A stretch of 64,000 bases of DNA from Prauserella alba. Its GTDB lineage: Bacteria > Actinomycetota > Actinomycetes > Mycobacteriales > Pseudonocardiaceae. The stretch's first letter is position 1, and each line of letters begins with the position of its first letter. Of this stretch, positions 51,584 through 60,388 are shown in pieces. Location of the stretch: contig NZ_JAMTCH010000004.1 of assembly GCF_024171735.1 (NCBI RefSeq), positions 434,001 to 498,000 on the forward strand. The letters are read 5' to 3'. The position numbers were made by a program, and so were the translations under genes. The notes under the pieces were generated by a model. That model was not told where the DNA came from. It saw nothing but the letters and a program-made list of their open reading frames with translations, and did no database searches.

Positions 51584-52954
51584 TCAGTCCGGAATGACCT
51601 TGCCGGGGTTGAGGATGCCGTGCGGGTCGAGCGCGGTCTTGACCGCCCGGTGCATGGCGACGACCTCGCCGTCCAACTCCGAGCCGAGCCCGTCCTTCTT
51701 GAGCAGCCCCACGCCGTGTTCACCGGTGACGGTGCCGCCGAGTTCGAGGGCGTCGCGGATGATGTCGTGGAACGCCTCCTGCGCACGCTCGCGGGCGGCG
51801 TCGTCCCCGGGAGGTGTGCTCAGCAGCGGGTGGAGGTTGCCGTCGCCCGCGTGCGCGATGTTGGCGATCCGGGTGTCGTGCCGCGTCGCAGCCGCCTCGA
51901 TCCGGGCCAGCATCTCCGGCACGGCGGCCTTCGGCACGCACACGTCCTCGGTGAGCAGCGGACCGAGCCGTTCCAGCGCCGGGTAGGCCAGGCGGCGGGC
52001 CGCGAACAGCGCGTCGGCCTCCTCCTGATCCGTCGACCGTGCGGCCCACGTGGCGCCGCCCTGCTCGAAACAGGCCAGCATACGGTCGGCCTCCTGCTCG
52101 CCCGCCGCGCCCGGCGCGTCCGTACGGCCGAGCAGCACGACGTCGGCCTCGACCGACAGCCCCATGTTCTTCCACGCGTCGACGGCGGCGAGGCAGTGCC
52201 GGTCGACCAGTTCCAGCGCGGACGGGGTGATTCCCGCGTCGGCGACCGCGGCGACGGCGCGTCCCGCGTCGACGATCGAGGAGAAGTACCCGGCAACGGT
52301 GTGCTCCGGATCGCGCAGCGGCCGCAGCTTCACCGTGACCTCGGTGACGACGCCGAGCGTGCCCTCCGAACCGACCATCAACCCGGCGAGGTCGTACCCG
52401 GCGACGCCCTTCGCGGTGCGCCTGCCGAGCCGCACCAGCTCCCCGGTGCCCGTGACGACCTGCAAGCCGAGGACGTAATCCCGGGTCACGCCGTACTTGA
52501 CGCAGCACAGCCCGCCCGCGTTGGTGGCGACGTTGCCGCCGATCGTCGACCACGGGGCACTGGCCGGGTCCGGCGGATACCACAGGCCGTGTTCGGCGCA
52601 CGCCGCGCGCAGGTCGTCGTTCACCACGCCCGGCTCGACCACGGCCAGTCGTTCGGACTCGTCGATCTCCCGCACTGACGTCATCAGCTCGGTGGACAGC
52701 AGCACGCACCCGTCGACGGCGTTCGCCCCGCCGGACAGGCCCGTGCCCGCACCACGCGTGACCAGCGGGGTTCCGTGCGCGAGGCACGCGCGGACCACGG
52801 TCTGGACCTCTTCGGCCGTGCGTGGTCGCACGACGACCTCCGGTTTGCCGTGCGGCGCCCATTCGGCCTCGTCGTGGACGTATCCGGCGACGACGTCCGG
52901 GTCGTCGACGAGTCGGTCGGCGGGCAGGTCACGGCGCAGGTCCTCGAGCAGCAT
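51584..52954 (-). CDS. FAD-linked oxidase (GlcD/D-lactate dehydrogenase type)
   Basis: 456 residues. PCMH FAD-binding domain with GTPLVTRGAGTGLSGGANAV and IGGNVATNAGGLCCVKYGVT; C-terminal metal/substrate domain with NIAHAGDGNLHPLL, TVTGEHGVGLLKK and HGILNPGKVIPD. Such enzymes oxidise D-2-hydroxy acids (glycolate, D-lactate, 2-hydroxyglutarate). ATG at 52954 is chosen because it gives the usual N-terminus; a GTG three codons upstream is possible. Convergent with the P450 gene. Confidence 0.88.
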   Translation of the reverse strand: MLLEDLRRDLPADRLVDDPDVVAGYVHDEAEWAPHGKPEVVVRPRTAEEVQTVVRACLAHGTPLVTRGAGTGLSGGANAVDGCVLLSTELMTSVREIDESERLAVVEPGVVNDDLRAACAEHGLWYPPDPASAPWSTIGGNVATNAGGLCCVKYGVTRDYVLGLQVVTGTGELVRLGRRTAKGVAGYDLAGLMVGSEGTLGVVTEVTVKLRPLRDPEHTVAGYFSSIVDAGRAVAAVADAGITPSALELVDRHCLAAVDAWKNMGLSVEADVVLLGRTDAPGAAGEQEADRMLACFEQGGATWAARSTDQEEADALFAARRLAYPALERLGPLLTEDVCVPKAAVPEMLARIEAAATRHDTRIANIAHAGDGNLHPLLSTPPGDDAARERAQEAFHDIIRDALELGGTVTGEHGVGLLKKDGLGSELDGEVVAMHRAVKTALDPHGILNPGKVIPD

Positions 52955-53015
52955 GATCCCCACGATATGCGGCTGCGTCCGTCGGCGGTCCCGGTATCGA
53001 TGACGGCCGTCGGAG

Positions 53016-54251
53016 TCACCAACCGGACAGCCGCACCGACACCTCGCCCGCCTCGTCGATCCGCACCTCGGCGGACACGAAGAAACTCACCGACGCGTCG
53101 GTGCCGTCGGACAGGTGGGCGTCCACCAGGCCGTCGCTGTCGGTGTGCAGCCACAGGTACGGGGGCGCGTTGCCGCCGGACTGTGCGAGTCCCAACGAGC
53201 GCACCGCGGGAAATCGGTCGATGGTGGCGCCGGTCATCTCGCGGTAGCCCGCGATTCCGTGCGGGCACCGCGGCAGCGGATCGGGAACGGCTTCGGCACA
53301 CGCCGTGAGCTGCCGTTTCAGCTCCGCGGAGACCGCGTTCAGCAACTCGGGGGTCTCGTCGTAGCCGACCCGCGCCAGGCCGTGGGGCGGCGTGTGGTCG
53401 GCCGGTTGCCAGAATTCGTCGGCGTCCCACGACCGCCGCACCGCGACCAGCGTCTCCGGCTCGGACGTGAAGTACGGCGACTCGACACCGCGCACCGTGT
53501 ACACGCCCGGATACAGCAGGACGTAGGTGCGGTTGACGGCATCGACACCGTGCCGGTTCGCGGGCACGTGCGCGTCGCCGATCGTGGCTCCCTCCATCCC
53601 GGCGACGCCCTCGACCCGCTGCAGCGAGGACTCGACGTACGCGGGGACGACCAGCGGATCGATCACCGTCCAGTGTTCCCACAACCCGAGCGTCGATCCG
53701 CTCAGCCGTGCGCGCAGCGTGGCCTCACCGCGGTACTCCGCTGCGCCTTCGACGAGGTAACCGACGTGAACCTCGGCGATCGCACCGCCCCGGCTGAACA
53801 CCACCGAGTCCGCCGACTCCCCGTCGATCTCCCTGACCTCGATCTTCTCGATGCTCAGCCGGTGCGCGGAGTCGAGCACGGCATCGGTCAGCAGCGACGT
53901 ATCGATCTCGCGTCCGGGGAAGGCCGCCGGATCCACCATGCGGTTCGCCGCCTCGGCATCCCCTCGCGCGATCGTGTCGACGTACTCGCGGACCGCGTCG
54001 GCCGGTGCCGACGAGTTGTGCACCGCCACGACGACGAACCCGGCGACGGCCGCGGCAACCAGACCCGCGCCGCACAGCACGGCGATCCGGTGCCACCGCT
54101 TCGACCGCTTCCACCACCCGTGCCGGTCCGCGGCAGCAGGGCGCCCACCGGTTTCCGCCTCGGCAGGCTCCCCCGGCTCGGCGTCCTACTCCGCCGCGGT
54201 GGCCCGGTCGTCCGCGCCCGCTTCCGGACCTCCACTGCGCCGCTCGTCCAT
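53016..54251 (-). pseudogene. Single-pass membrane protein gene split by an in-frame TAG
   Basis: From ATG at 54251 (AAGGGA upstream) the frame encodes 21 acidic residues (MDERRSGGPEAGADDRATAA and E), then TAG at 54186-54188, and continues in the same frame as DAEPGEPAEAETGG, a basic stretch KRSKRWHR, a membrane helix (IAVLCGAGLVAAAVAGFVVV) and a 340-residue extracytoplasmic domain to 53016. The acidic sequence runs smoothly across the stop. No ATG or GTG is available between the stop and GTG 54080, which is inside the membrane helix. I do not recognise the domain. It may be a nonsense mutant, a read-through case, or a base-calling error. Confidence 0.7.
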
Positions 54252-55423
54252 CACCGCGTCCCTTCGCCCGTGGTGTGTGGTCGGACGGCCCCCGAAGGGC
54301 CAGGGTTCCGTGAGCGCAGCCCCGGTGTCACGGCGAGGGCGATCAGCGCGGCCAGCACCAGCGCGGCGGGGAGTCCGGCGAGCGCCCACGCGGCGAACAG
54401 CACGAGGCCCGCCAGCTCGGTGCCGACCCCGGCGATCGACGTGACCGTCGCCCGCGCGTCACTCGTGATGCGTTCCTGCAACCGCGCCTCCACGACGACG
54501 AGCACCGCCCGGTACAGCGCGTAGAACACCGCAACCAGCGCCAGGCCCGCGGGATGCGCCCACAGTCCTGCGACGGCGAACAGCACCACGCCCGCTGCCA
54601 ACAGTGGAGTCGCCCACGCGTCGCGAACACGCGCTGCGATCAGGGCCCCGACAGCTCCGGCCAGCGGGATACCGAGCACGGCGAGCGGCACCCACTGCAC
54701 CGGAACGTGCCAGTCCTCGGCGAGCAGGCCGAAGTACTCCTCGATGTTGTCGAACGACGTCAGCAGCGCCACGACCAGCAGCGCCGAGCGCACGCCGGGA
54801 CCGCGCGCCGCGGCGACGATCCCGGCTCGCAGCGTGGCGACGTATCCGGGCTCGGCCGGTTCGGTGGTGGCTACGCCGCCTGCGGCGGAGACAGCCCCGT
54901 CGTCGGATCGAGCGGGTTCGGGAAGCCGGACCGTCGCGGTGGCGGCGCCGAGGCAGGTGGCGACACTGACCCAGCCGACCAGCTCGAACCCTCCGAGGGG
55001 CAGCAGCACGGTCGCGCCGAGGGCGGCGGGCACCTGCGCCAGCAGTTCACAGGCGTCGAGCCGGCCGTAGATCCGGCGGAATCGTTCCGGCTCACCGAGT
55101 TCGACGAGGCTGTCGTACAGCCATGCCTCGACGGCGCCGGAGACGAGCGTGCCGCCTACGCCCCACAGCACGAAACCGGCCGCGAACGCGGCGAATCCGG
55201 GAAAGGCCGTCCACAGCACGTAGGCCAGTGCCTGGACCGCACCGCCCGCGGCCATCGAGCCGGTTCGGGAGAAGCGATCGGCGAGCGCACCCGTGGGTAC
55301 CTCGGCGACGACGCCGGTCAGCGACCAGACGGCCAGCAGCGCGGAGATCTCCGCGTCGGACAGGCCGTGCGCGCTGAACAAGAGCGCGTAGAGCGGATAC
55401 AGCGGCACCGCGTCCGCGAGCAC
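54251..55423 (-). CDS. MFS transporter, start uncertain
   Basis: 390 residues from GTG 55423. EISALLAVWSLTGVVAEVPT, then GALADRFSRTGSMAAGGAVQ is the motif A loop; it is a 12-helix protein like those of the tetracycline/multidrug type. The usual N-terminus of this family (SRRACVWAVLADAV here) begins upstream of the GTG but has no in-frame start, while a good ATG (MPEESPRRP) lies in another frame just before it. A small indel near 55460 may therefore disrupt the N-terminus. The stop overlaps the start codon of the broken membrane protein gene. Confidence 0.75.
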   Translation of the reverse strand: MLADAVPLYPLYALLFSAHGLSDAEISALLAVWSLTGVVAEVPTGALADRFSRTGSMAAGGAVQALAYVLWTAFPGFAAFAAGFVLWGVGGTLVSGAVEAWLYDSLVELGEPERFRRIYGRLDACELLAQVPAALGATVLLPLGGFELVGWVSVATCLGAATATVRLPEPARSDDGAVSAAGGVATTEPAEPGYVATLRAGIVAAARGPGVRSALLVVALLTSFDNIEEYFGLLAEDWHVPVQWVPLAVLGIPLAGAVGALIAARVRDAWATPLLAAGVVLFAVAGLWAHPAGLALVAVFYALYRAVLVVVEARLQERITSDARATVTSIAGVGTELAGLVLFAAWALAGLPAALVLAALIALAVTPGLRSRNPGPSGAVRPHTTGEGTR

Positions 55424-55606
55424 CGCCCAGACGCAGGCGCGCCGGGACAGGCGGGCGACGGGGTCGCCGCGGTGATTCTTCGGGCATCGGCGGTACGTCG
55501 AGCGTCACGGTGGAGACATGTCTTGCACGATACCTGCGACGTGCCGGGACCGACAGGGTTTTACCGCCACCGGCCCGCTCATCCGTCGTCGGCACGCCCG
55601 CCGCGC

Positions 55607-56323
55607 CTACCGCGTCGGGTGGGCGCCGCCGTCGAGGTGGAGGTTCTGGCCGGTGATGTGCTGCGAACGTGACGAGAGCAGGAACTCGGTGAGGCCCACG
55701 ACGTCATCGGGAACCCCGGTCCTGCCGAGCGTGGTGGCCGCGCGCAGCTCCTCCTCTCGTTCGGGTGTCATCGTCCCCGCGAAGAACTCGGTCTCCGCGA
55801 TGTAGCCCGGCGAAATGCAGTTGACCCGGATCCTCCGCGGCCCGAACGCGGCGGCCAACCCGAGTGCATAGGAGGCGACCGCGGCCTTGGCCGGCCCGTA
55901 ATAGCCCACACCGTGTTCCGCCGCGATCGACCCGAAGAGCACGACCGAAGCGCCCATGACCAGGTGGCCCGACAGGGCGGAGACGGTCAGGGCCGCCGAC
56001 GTGACGTTGCTGTCGAGAGTCTCCCGCACCAGGTCGGCTTCGGCCTCCAACGTCGACGCTTCCGGGCCACCGATGGCCGGGTTGCCGCCCGCGCAGTGCA
56101 CGAGCCCGTCGACGTCGGCGTCGACCGCCGCGGCGAGCGTCCGTGCGCCCTCCGGTGTCGACAGGTCGCAGCACACGGTCCGCACCGCGCCGCCGGAGTG
56201 ACCGGCGACGTCGTCGAGCGGCGCGCGCCGGCGCCCGGCGACGAGGACAGGCTCGCCGCGCTGGTGCAGTGACAAGGCGACGGCCCTGCCGATTCCGGTT
56301 CCGCCTCCGGTGACGACGTACAC
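55607..56323 (-). CDS. SDR family oxidoreductase
   Basis: 238 residues. VTGGGTGIGRAVALSLHQRG at the N-terminus, HCAGGNP, LFGSIAAEHG with the catalytic serine and GYYGPAKAAV with the YxxxK pair, then HITGQNLHLDGG. It is a classical NAD(P)-dependent short-chain dehydrogenase; substrate unknown. GTG start with AAGGAG 6 nt upstream. Divergent from a MarR gene that probably regulates it. Confidence 0.87.
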   Translation of the reverse strand: MYVVTGGGTGIGRAVALSLHQRGEPVLVAGRRRAPLDDVAGHSGGAVRTVCCDLSTPEGARTLAAAVDADVDGLVHCAGGNPAIGGPEASTLEAEADLVRETLDSNVTSAALTVSALSGHLVMGASVVLFGSIAAEHGVGYYGPAKAAVASYALGLAAAFGPRRIRVNCISPGYIAETEFFAGTMTPEREEELRAATTLGRTGVPDDVVGLTEFLLSSRSQHITGQNLHLDGGAHPTR

Positions 56324-56333
56324 AAGGCTCTCC

Positions 56334-56368
56334 TTAAGGTCTAAACGTGCTGTCTGTTAAGACCTTAA
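56334..56368. promoter_or_regulatory. MarR operator between SDR and marR
   Basis: TTAAGGTCT (56334-56342) and AGACCTTAA (56360-56368) form a perfect 9-bp inverted repeat with a 17-nt spacer; the right arm is also part of TTAAG-AC-CTTAA. It overlaps the ribosome-binding site of the SDR gene and lies 10 nt before the MarR start. Confidence 0.75.
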
Positions 56369-56377
56369 TGTAGGCTC

Positions 56378-56920
56378 GTGGCCGTGAGCAAACAGGATCG
56401 AGCAGCACACATCATGGCCGCGTGGAGCCGGGAACGGCCCGACCTGGACCCGTCGTCGATCGCGATCGTCACGCGGATCTGGCACCTGGCCCACACGTTC
56501 GGCATCGAACGGCGGCAACTGCTGAGCAGACAAGGCATCGACCCGGCACTGATGGACCTGCTCGGCACGCTGCGCCGGAGCGGGGCACCGTACGCGCTGA
56601 CCACGCGGCAGCTCGCCGAGTACGACGGCGTCACCCCTGCCGCGATCTCACAACGGCTGACGCGGGCCGAACGTCAAGGCTGGGTGTCCCGTGAACCCGG
56701 CGAGGACCGCAGCGTTCTCGTACGCCTCACCGAATCCGGGCGCCGGATCGTGGACGACACCGCGGGCGCGATCTTCGCCCACGAGGACCGGCTACTGGCC
56801 GTGCTCGACGAGTCCGAACGCGACGCCCTCGCCGGTCTGCTCCACACGTTGTGCCTGGCGCACACCGGGGACGTGCCGGTCGACCATGTGGGCAGTGGCG
56901 GACCGGGCGCCGAGGCGTGA
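56378..56920 (+). CDS. MarR family transcriptional regulator
   Basis: 180 residues. Winged helix at about 70-115: RQLAEYDGVTPAAISQRLTR then GWVSREPGEDRSVLVRLTES. Start at GTG 56378 (another GTG is two codons later). Divergent from the SDR gene with an operator in the 54-bp gap. Confidence 0.87.
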   Translation: MAVSKQDRAAHIMAAWSRERPDLDPSSIAIVTRIWHLAHTFGIERRQLLSRQGIDPALMDLLGTLRRSGAPYALTTRQLAEYDGVTPAAISQRLTRAERQGWVSREPGEDRSVLVRLTESGRRIVDDTAGAIFAHEDRLLAVLDESERDALAGLLHTLCLAHTGDVPVDHVGSGGPGAEA

Positions 56921-56977
56921 CGACCCGCTCACGCGACAGGCGTCGCGCGAGCGGGGATCACCGCGCAACGCCGTGGA

Positions 56978-57388
56978 TCACCGTGTGATGCCGGCAACCG
57001 CGCGGACCACGGCGATGCACTGGTCCTCGACGTAGTCCATCCCCGCCTCGGCCGCGACGGTGCGCGCCTCCGCCGAGACGATGTCCTGCTGCAGCCACAA
57101 CGCCTTCGCCCCGATCGCCGCAGCCTCCCTGGCAACCCCGGCCGCCTCGGCGGACGGGCGGAACACGTCGACGATGTCCACCGGCTCCGGGACGTCACCG
57201 AGCGAGTGGTACACCCGCTCACCCAGCAGCACGTCGGCCGACGGATGGACAGGGATCACACGGAAACCCGCCGACTGCATCGCCGCGGGCACCGAATGCG
57301 CGGACTTCGCGGCATCACGACTCAATCCCACCACGGCGATCGTCGTGGCCTCGGACAGCACCCGCTCTGCGGTCGCGGTATCACTCAT
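56978..57388 (-). CDS. CoA-binding protein (YccU type)
   Basis: 136 residues, Rossmann-like CoA-binding domain: TIAVVGLSRDAAKSAHSVPA, GFRVIPVHPSAD, IVDVFRPSAEAAGVARE, WLQQDIVSAEA. These small proteins bind CoA; function unknown. The ATG at 57388 gives the family N-terminus although the frame is open further upstream. Confidence 0.85.
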   Translation of the reverse strand: MSDTATAERVLSEATTIAVVGLSRDAAKSAHSVPAAMQSAGFRVIPVHPSADVLLGERVYHSLGDVPEPVDIVDVFRPSAEAAGVAREAAAIGAKALWLQQDIVSAEARTVAAEAGMDYVEDQCIAVVRAVAGITR

Positions 57389-57528
57389 GACGGCCAGCGT
57401 ACGTGGCGAACGCACCTGCAAACCCCACGCCGCGAACCCACCGGCACGGGCCAACCGGCGTCACAGCGCGGCGCCACAACGCGGCGTCACAGCCGGCCGA
57501 CGCCGCCCCTCGGCCGCCCTTCGCGGCG

Positions 57529-57547
57529 CCCCGGGTGCCGCCCGGGG
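57529..57547 (-). terminator. Short hairpin at the end of the ThDP enzyme gene
   Basis: CCCCGGG and CCCGGGG pair over a 5-nt loop directly next to the stop codon of the leftward gene. A weak terminator candidate. Confidence 0.4.
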
Positions 57548-59191
57548 TCAGCGGCGGTACCAGCGAGGCGAGGTGTTCAGCGGCGGACTCAGCTCGGCGG
57601 CCACGACGAGCAGGTTCGGCTCCTCCGAGCGCGTGAACTCGCGGAGTCGCCTGCGGAACGCGCGGCCGAACCCGTCGACCCGGTCGGCGTCGACCCCGAA
57701 GGACTTCGCCAGCCCGACGAAATCCGGTGTCACGAGATCGACGCCCTCCTGGGGCAGCCCACCGCGCGTCTGGTCGTAGCGGAGCATGCCGTATCCACTG
57801 TCGTCGACCACGACCACGGTGATCGGCAGGTTCTCCTGGATCGCGGTGGCCAGTTCGCCGACGCCGTACAGGAATCCGCCGTCGCCGGTCACGCACACCG
57901 CCCGGCCACCGCCCGCGGCGGCGACACCGAGGGACGCGGGAAAACCGAAGCCGAGCGTGCCCCAGCCCATCGGATAAGCCAGTTTGCGCGGCGCGGGCAC
58001 GCGGTAGAAACCGCCGATCCAGTAGCCGGCCACGCACATGTCCGAGACGAGCACCGCACCGTCCGGCACCGTCTCGGCGAGCGCGGTCAGCAGCTCCGCA
58101 GCCTGCGGTTCCTCCCTACGGATGCGCCTGCGCACGCGGGTCTCGATGTCATCGAGCCTACGCGAGAGCTCGGTCAGGCCGGATCGCCGCGGCATGCCCA
58201 GTGCCAGGTTCTCGGTGACCTCGCGGGCGTCACCGGTGAGCTGGAGATCCGGCGGATAGTTCTTCGCCGCGTCGGCGGGATCGACGTTGATGGTGATCAG
58301 CGTCGATGGCTTCGGCATCCGCCAGTTCTGCGTCATCATGCCGTCGAAGTCGGTGCCGACGGCGAGCACGACGTCCGCCTCGTCCCACAGCGCGCCGACC
58401 TCGGGGGTGTGCACGGGGTTCGACGCCCGGCACGGATGGTCCGGCGGCACGATGCCGCGGGCCGCGTAGGTGGTGATGATCGGGGCCGCCAGGCATTCGG
58501 CCAGCTGCCCGAGCGCCTCGCCCGCACCCGCGCGCAGTGCCCCGCCGCCGGCCCAGATCACCGGGCGCCGCGCCGTGCTCAGCAGTTCACGTGCCTGCAG
58601 CAGGGCGGCGACGTCGACGCGATGGATCACCTCCGTCGACTCGGCGGGCACCGGATCGGCGGCCTCCGCGGTGAGGAAGTCCGCGGGAATGCCGACGTAC
58701 ACCGGGCCGCTCTGCGGCCGCCTCGCGATCCGGCCCGCTCTGCGGACCACGCGGGCGATGTCGTCCGGCGACTCGGCGGTCAGCGTCGCCTTCGTCACCG
58801 GGGCGAACATCGCGCCCTGGTCCGACGTCTCGTGCAGCGCCCCTCGCACGACGCCCGGAGTCCGCAGGGTGGCGGGCACGTCCGTGGCGATGACGATCAC
58901 CGGGGACGCCGACGCGTGCGCCTCACCGACGGCCGCGAGGGTGTTCGCGGCTCCGGGACCGGTCGTCACCACCGCCACCCCGAGCCGCCCGGTGGCGCGG
59001 GCGTAACCGTCGGCGGCGAACGCGGCCGACTGCTCGTGGCGCACGCCGATCAGCCGGACCCCCTGCTGGGACAGCGCGTTCCACGCCGGCAGGTTGTGCA
59101 CGCCGGGCAACCCGAACGCCCGATCGACCTCGAGCTCGCGCAGTGCGTCCGCGAGCCGCCTGCCTGCCGTGCATCCTCCGGTCGCTGCCAC
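57548..59191 (-). CDS. Thiamine diphosphate-dependent enzyme (acetolactate synthase-like)
   Basis: 547 residues in three domains. The catalytic glutamate that activates ThDP is E53 (GVRHEQSAAFAADGYAR). The cofactor motif begins GDGGFLYGVGELATAIQ and ends with DDSGYGML. The family also includes benzoylformate decarboxylase, sulfoacetaldehyde acetyltransferase and others; the sequence has no small ilvN subunit gene next to it and is probably not the biosynthetic acetolactate synthase. GTG start. Same direction as the neighbouring CoA-binding protein and glutathionyl reductase genes. Confidence 0.82.
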   Translation of the reverse strand: MAATGGCTAGRRLADALRELEVDRAFGLPGVHNLPAWNALSQQGVRLIGVRHEQSAAFAADGYARATGRLGVAVVTTGPGAANTLAAVGEAHASASPVIVIATDVPATLRTPGVVRGALHETSDQGAMFAPVTKATLTAESPDDIARVVRRAGRIARRPQSGPVYVGIPADFLTAEAADPVPAESTEVIHRVDVAALLQARELLSTARRPVIWAGGGALRAGAGEALGQLAECLAAPIITTYAARGIVPPDHPCRASNPVHTPEVGALWDEADVVLAVGTDFDGMMTQNWRMPKPSTLITINVDPADAAKNYPPDLQLTGDAREVTENLALGMPRRSGLTELSRRLDDIETRVRRRIRREEPQAAELLTALAETVPDGAVLVSDMCVAGYWIGGFYRVPAPRKLAYPMGWGTLGFGFPASLGVAAAGGGRAVCVTGDGGFLYGVGELATAIQENLPITVVVVDDSGYGMLRYDQTRGGLPQEGVDLVTPDFVGLAKSFGVDADRVDGFGRAFRRRLREFTRSEEPNLLVVAAELSPPLNTSPRWYRR

Positions 59192-59213
59192 GCCGAGAGG
59201 ATACGAGGAGACC

Positions 59214-60215
59214 TCATGACCCCGAGGTGATGGCCTCCTCCGGGGGCGGCGGAGGCGGAGGCGTACCGTTGCCGAACGGGCGTCCGCCCAGTTGCTCCCT
59301 GCCGTGCGCGGTGGTCCAGCCCGACAGGTCCGGCCCCTTCGGCACGATGCCCGTCGGATTCACCTGCTCGTGCACGCCGTAGTAATGCCGCTTGATGTGG
59401 TCGAAGTCCACCGTGTCACCGAAACCGGGTGTCTGGAAGAGGTCGCGGGCGTAGGCCCACAGCACCGGCAGTTCGGTGAGTTTGTGGCGGTTGCACTTGA
59501 AGTGGCCGTGGTAGACGGCGTCGAACCGCACCAGCGTGGTGAACAGCCGGATGTCGGCCTCGGTGATGGTGTCACCGACGAGGTAGCGCTGCCGTGCCAG
59601 CCGATCCGACAACGCGTCCAGCCGGGCGAACAACCGATCGTAGGCGTCCTCGTACGCTGCCTGTTTCGTGGCGAAGCCGGCTTCGTAGACGGCCGCGTTG
59701 ACGTCGCGGTGCACGTCGGCGTTGACGGCGTCGATCTCGTCGCGCAGCGCCTCCGGGTACAGCTCGGGCGCCCCCTCGCGTTGCAGCGCCGTCCACTGCG
59801 TGTCGAGGTCGAGCGTGATCCGCGGGTAGTCGTTGGTGACGAGTTTCCCGCTCGGCACGTCGACGATCGCGGGCACGCTGATGCCACCGTCGTAGGCAGG
59901 GTCGGCCCGCTCGTAGGCCTCATACAGGAACCGGATGCCGAGCACCGGGTCGACGCCGCCAGGGTCGAGCGTGAACCGCCAGCTGCGGGAGTCCTGGATC
60001 GGGTCGGCGACGGCCAGCGACAGGACGTCCTCCAGCCCCAGCAGTCTGCGGACGACCAGCGCCCGGCTCGCCCACGGGCACGCGCGGCTCACGACCAGGC
60101 GGTAGCGGCCCGCCTCGACGGGCCAGCCGTCACCGCCGCCGGAGGTGATGCGAGCGGTGAACGCGTTGGGCGCACGGTGGAACTCCCCGGTCTCCGGGTC
60201 CGTCGGAATGGTCAT
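59214..60215 (-). CDS. Glutathionyl-hydroquinone reductase-like (omega-GST) protein
   Basis: 333 residues. Thioredoxin-like domain with active cysteine C46 in VVSRACPWASRALV, then the helical domain with LVGDTITEADIRLFTTLVRF and FKCNRHKLTELPVLWAYARD, typical of the YqjG/ECM4 family, which reduces glutathionyl-hydroquinones. Actinomycetes normally use mycothiol, so the real thiol may differ. The C-terminus has a run of seven prolines. The gene starts at 60215 and its 5' part has an imperfect duplicate upstream. Confidence 0.85.
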   Translation of the reverse strand: MTIPTDPETGEFHRAPNAFTARITSGGGDGWPVEAGRYRLVVSRACPWASRALVVRRLLGLEDVLSLAVADPIQDSRSWRFTLDPGGVDPVLGIRFLYEAYERADPAYDGGISVPAIVDVPSGKLVTNDYPRITLDLDTQWTALQREGAPELYPEALRDEIDAVNADVHRDVNAAVYEAGFATKQAAYEDAYDRLFARLDALSDRLARQRYLVGDTITEADIRLFTTLVRFDAVYHGHFKCNRHKLTELPVLWAYARDLFQTPGFGDTVDFDHIKRHYYGVHEQVNPTGIVPKGPDLSGWTTAHGREQLGGRPFGNGTPPPPPPPEEAITSGS

Positions 60216-60360
60216 ACCACCGACGCTAGTGGGTACCCGCCCACCACCGCACGGCGCGGACGCCGGTATACGAAGGAATTCCCGGCTTGCGGCTCCGTCG
60301 GGATGGTCACGACACCGACACCGGTGCGTACACTCCTGCCACCGCACGCTCCGGGCGGCG
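60176..60360. repeat. Imperfect duplication of the 5' end of the GST-like gene
   Basis: The segment about 60176-60262 (start codon, first dozen codons and leader) is repeated at about 60272-60360 with many substitutions. Shared blocks are TCCGTCGG-ATGGTCA, ACACCGAC/ACCACCGAC and CCACCGCACG. On the coding strand the second copy would read VTIPTEPQAG against MTIPTDPETG of the gene. It is a remnant that now forms part of the leader/promoter region between this gene and the divergent wax ester synthase gene. Confidence 0.7.
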
Positions 60361-60388
60361 GTCCTCGACCCGTGGGAGGTGGCGCCCG

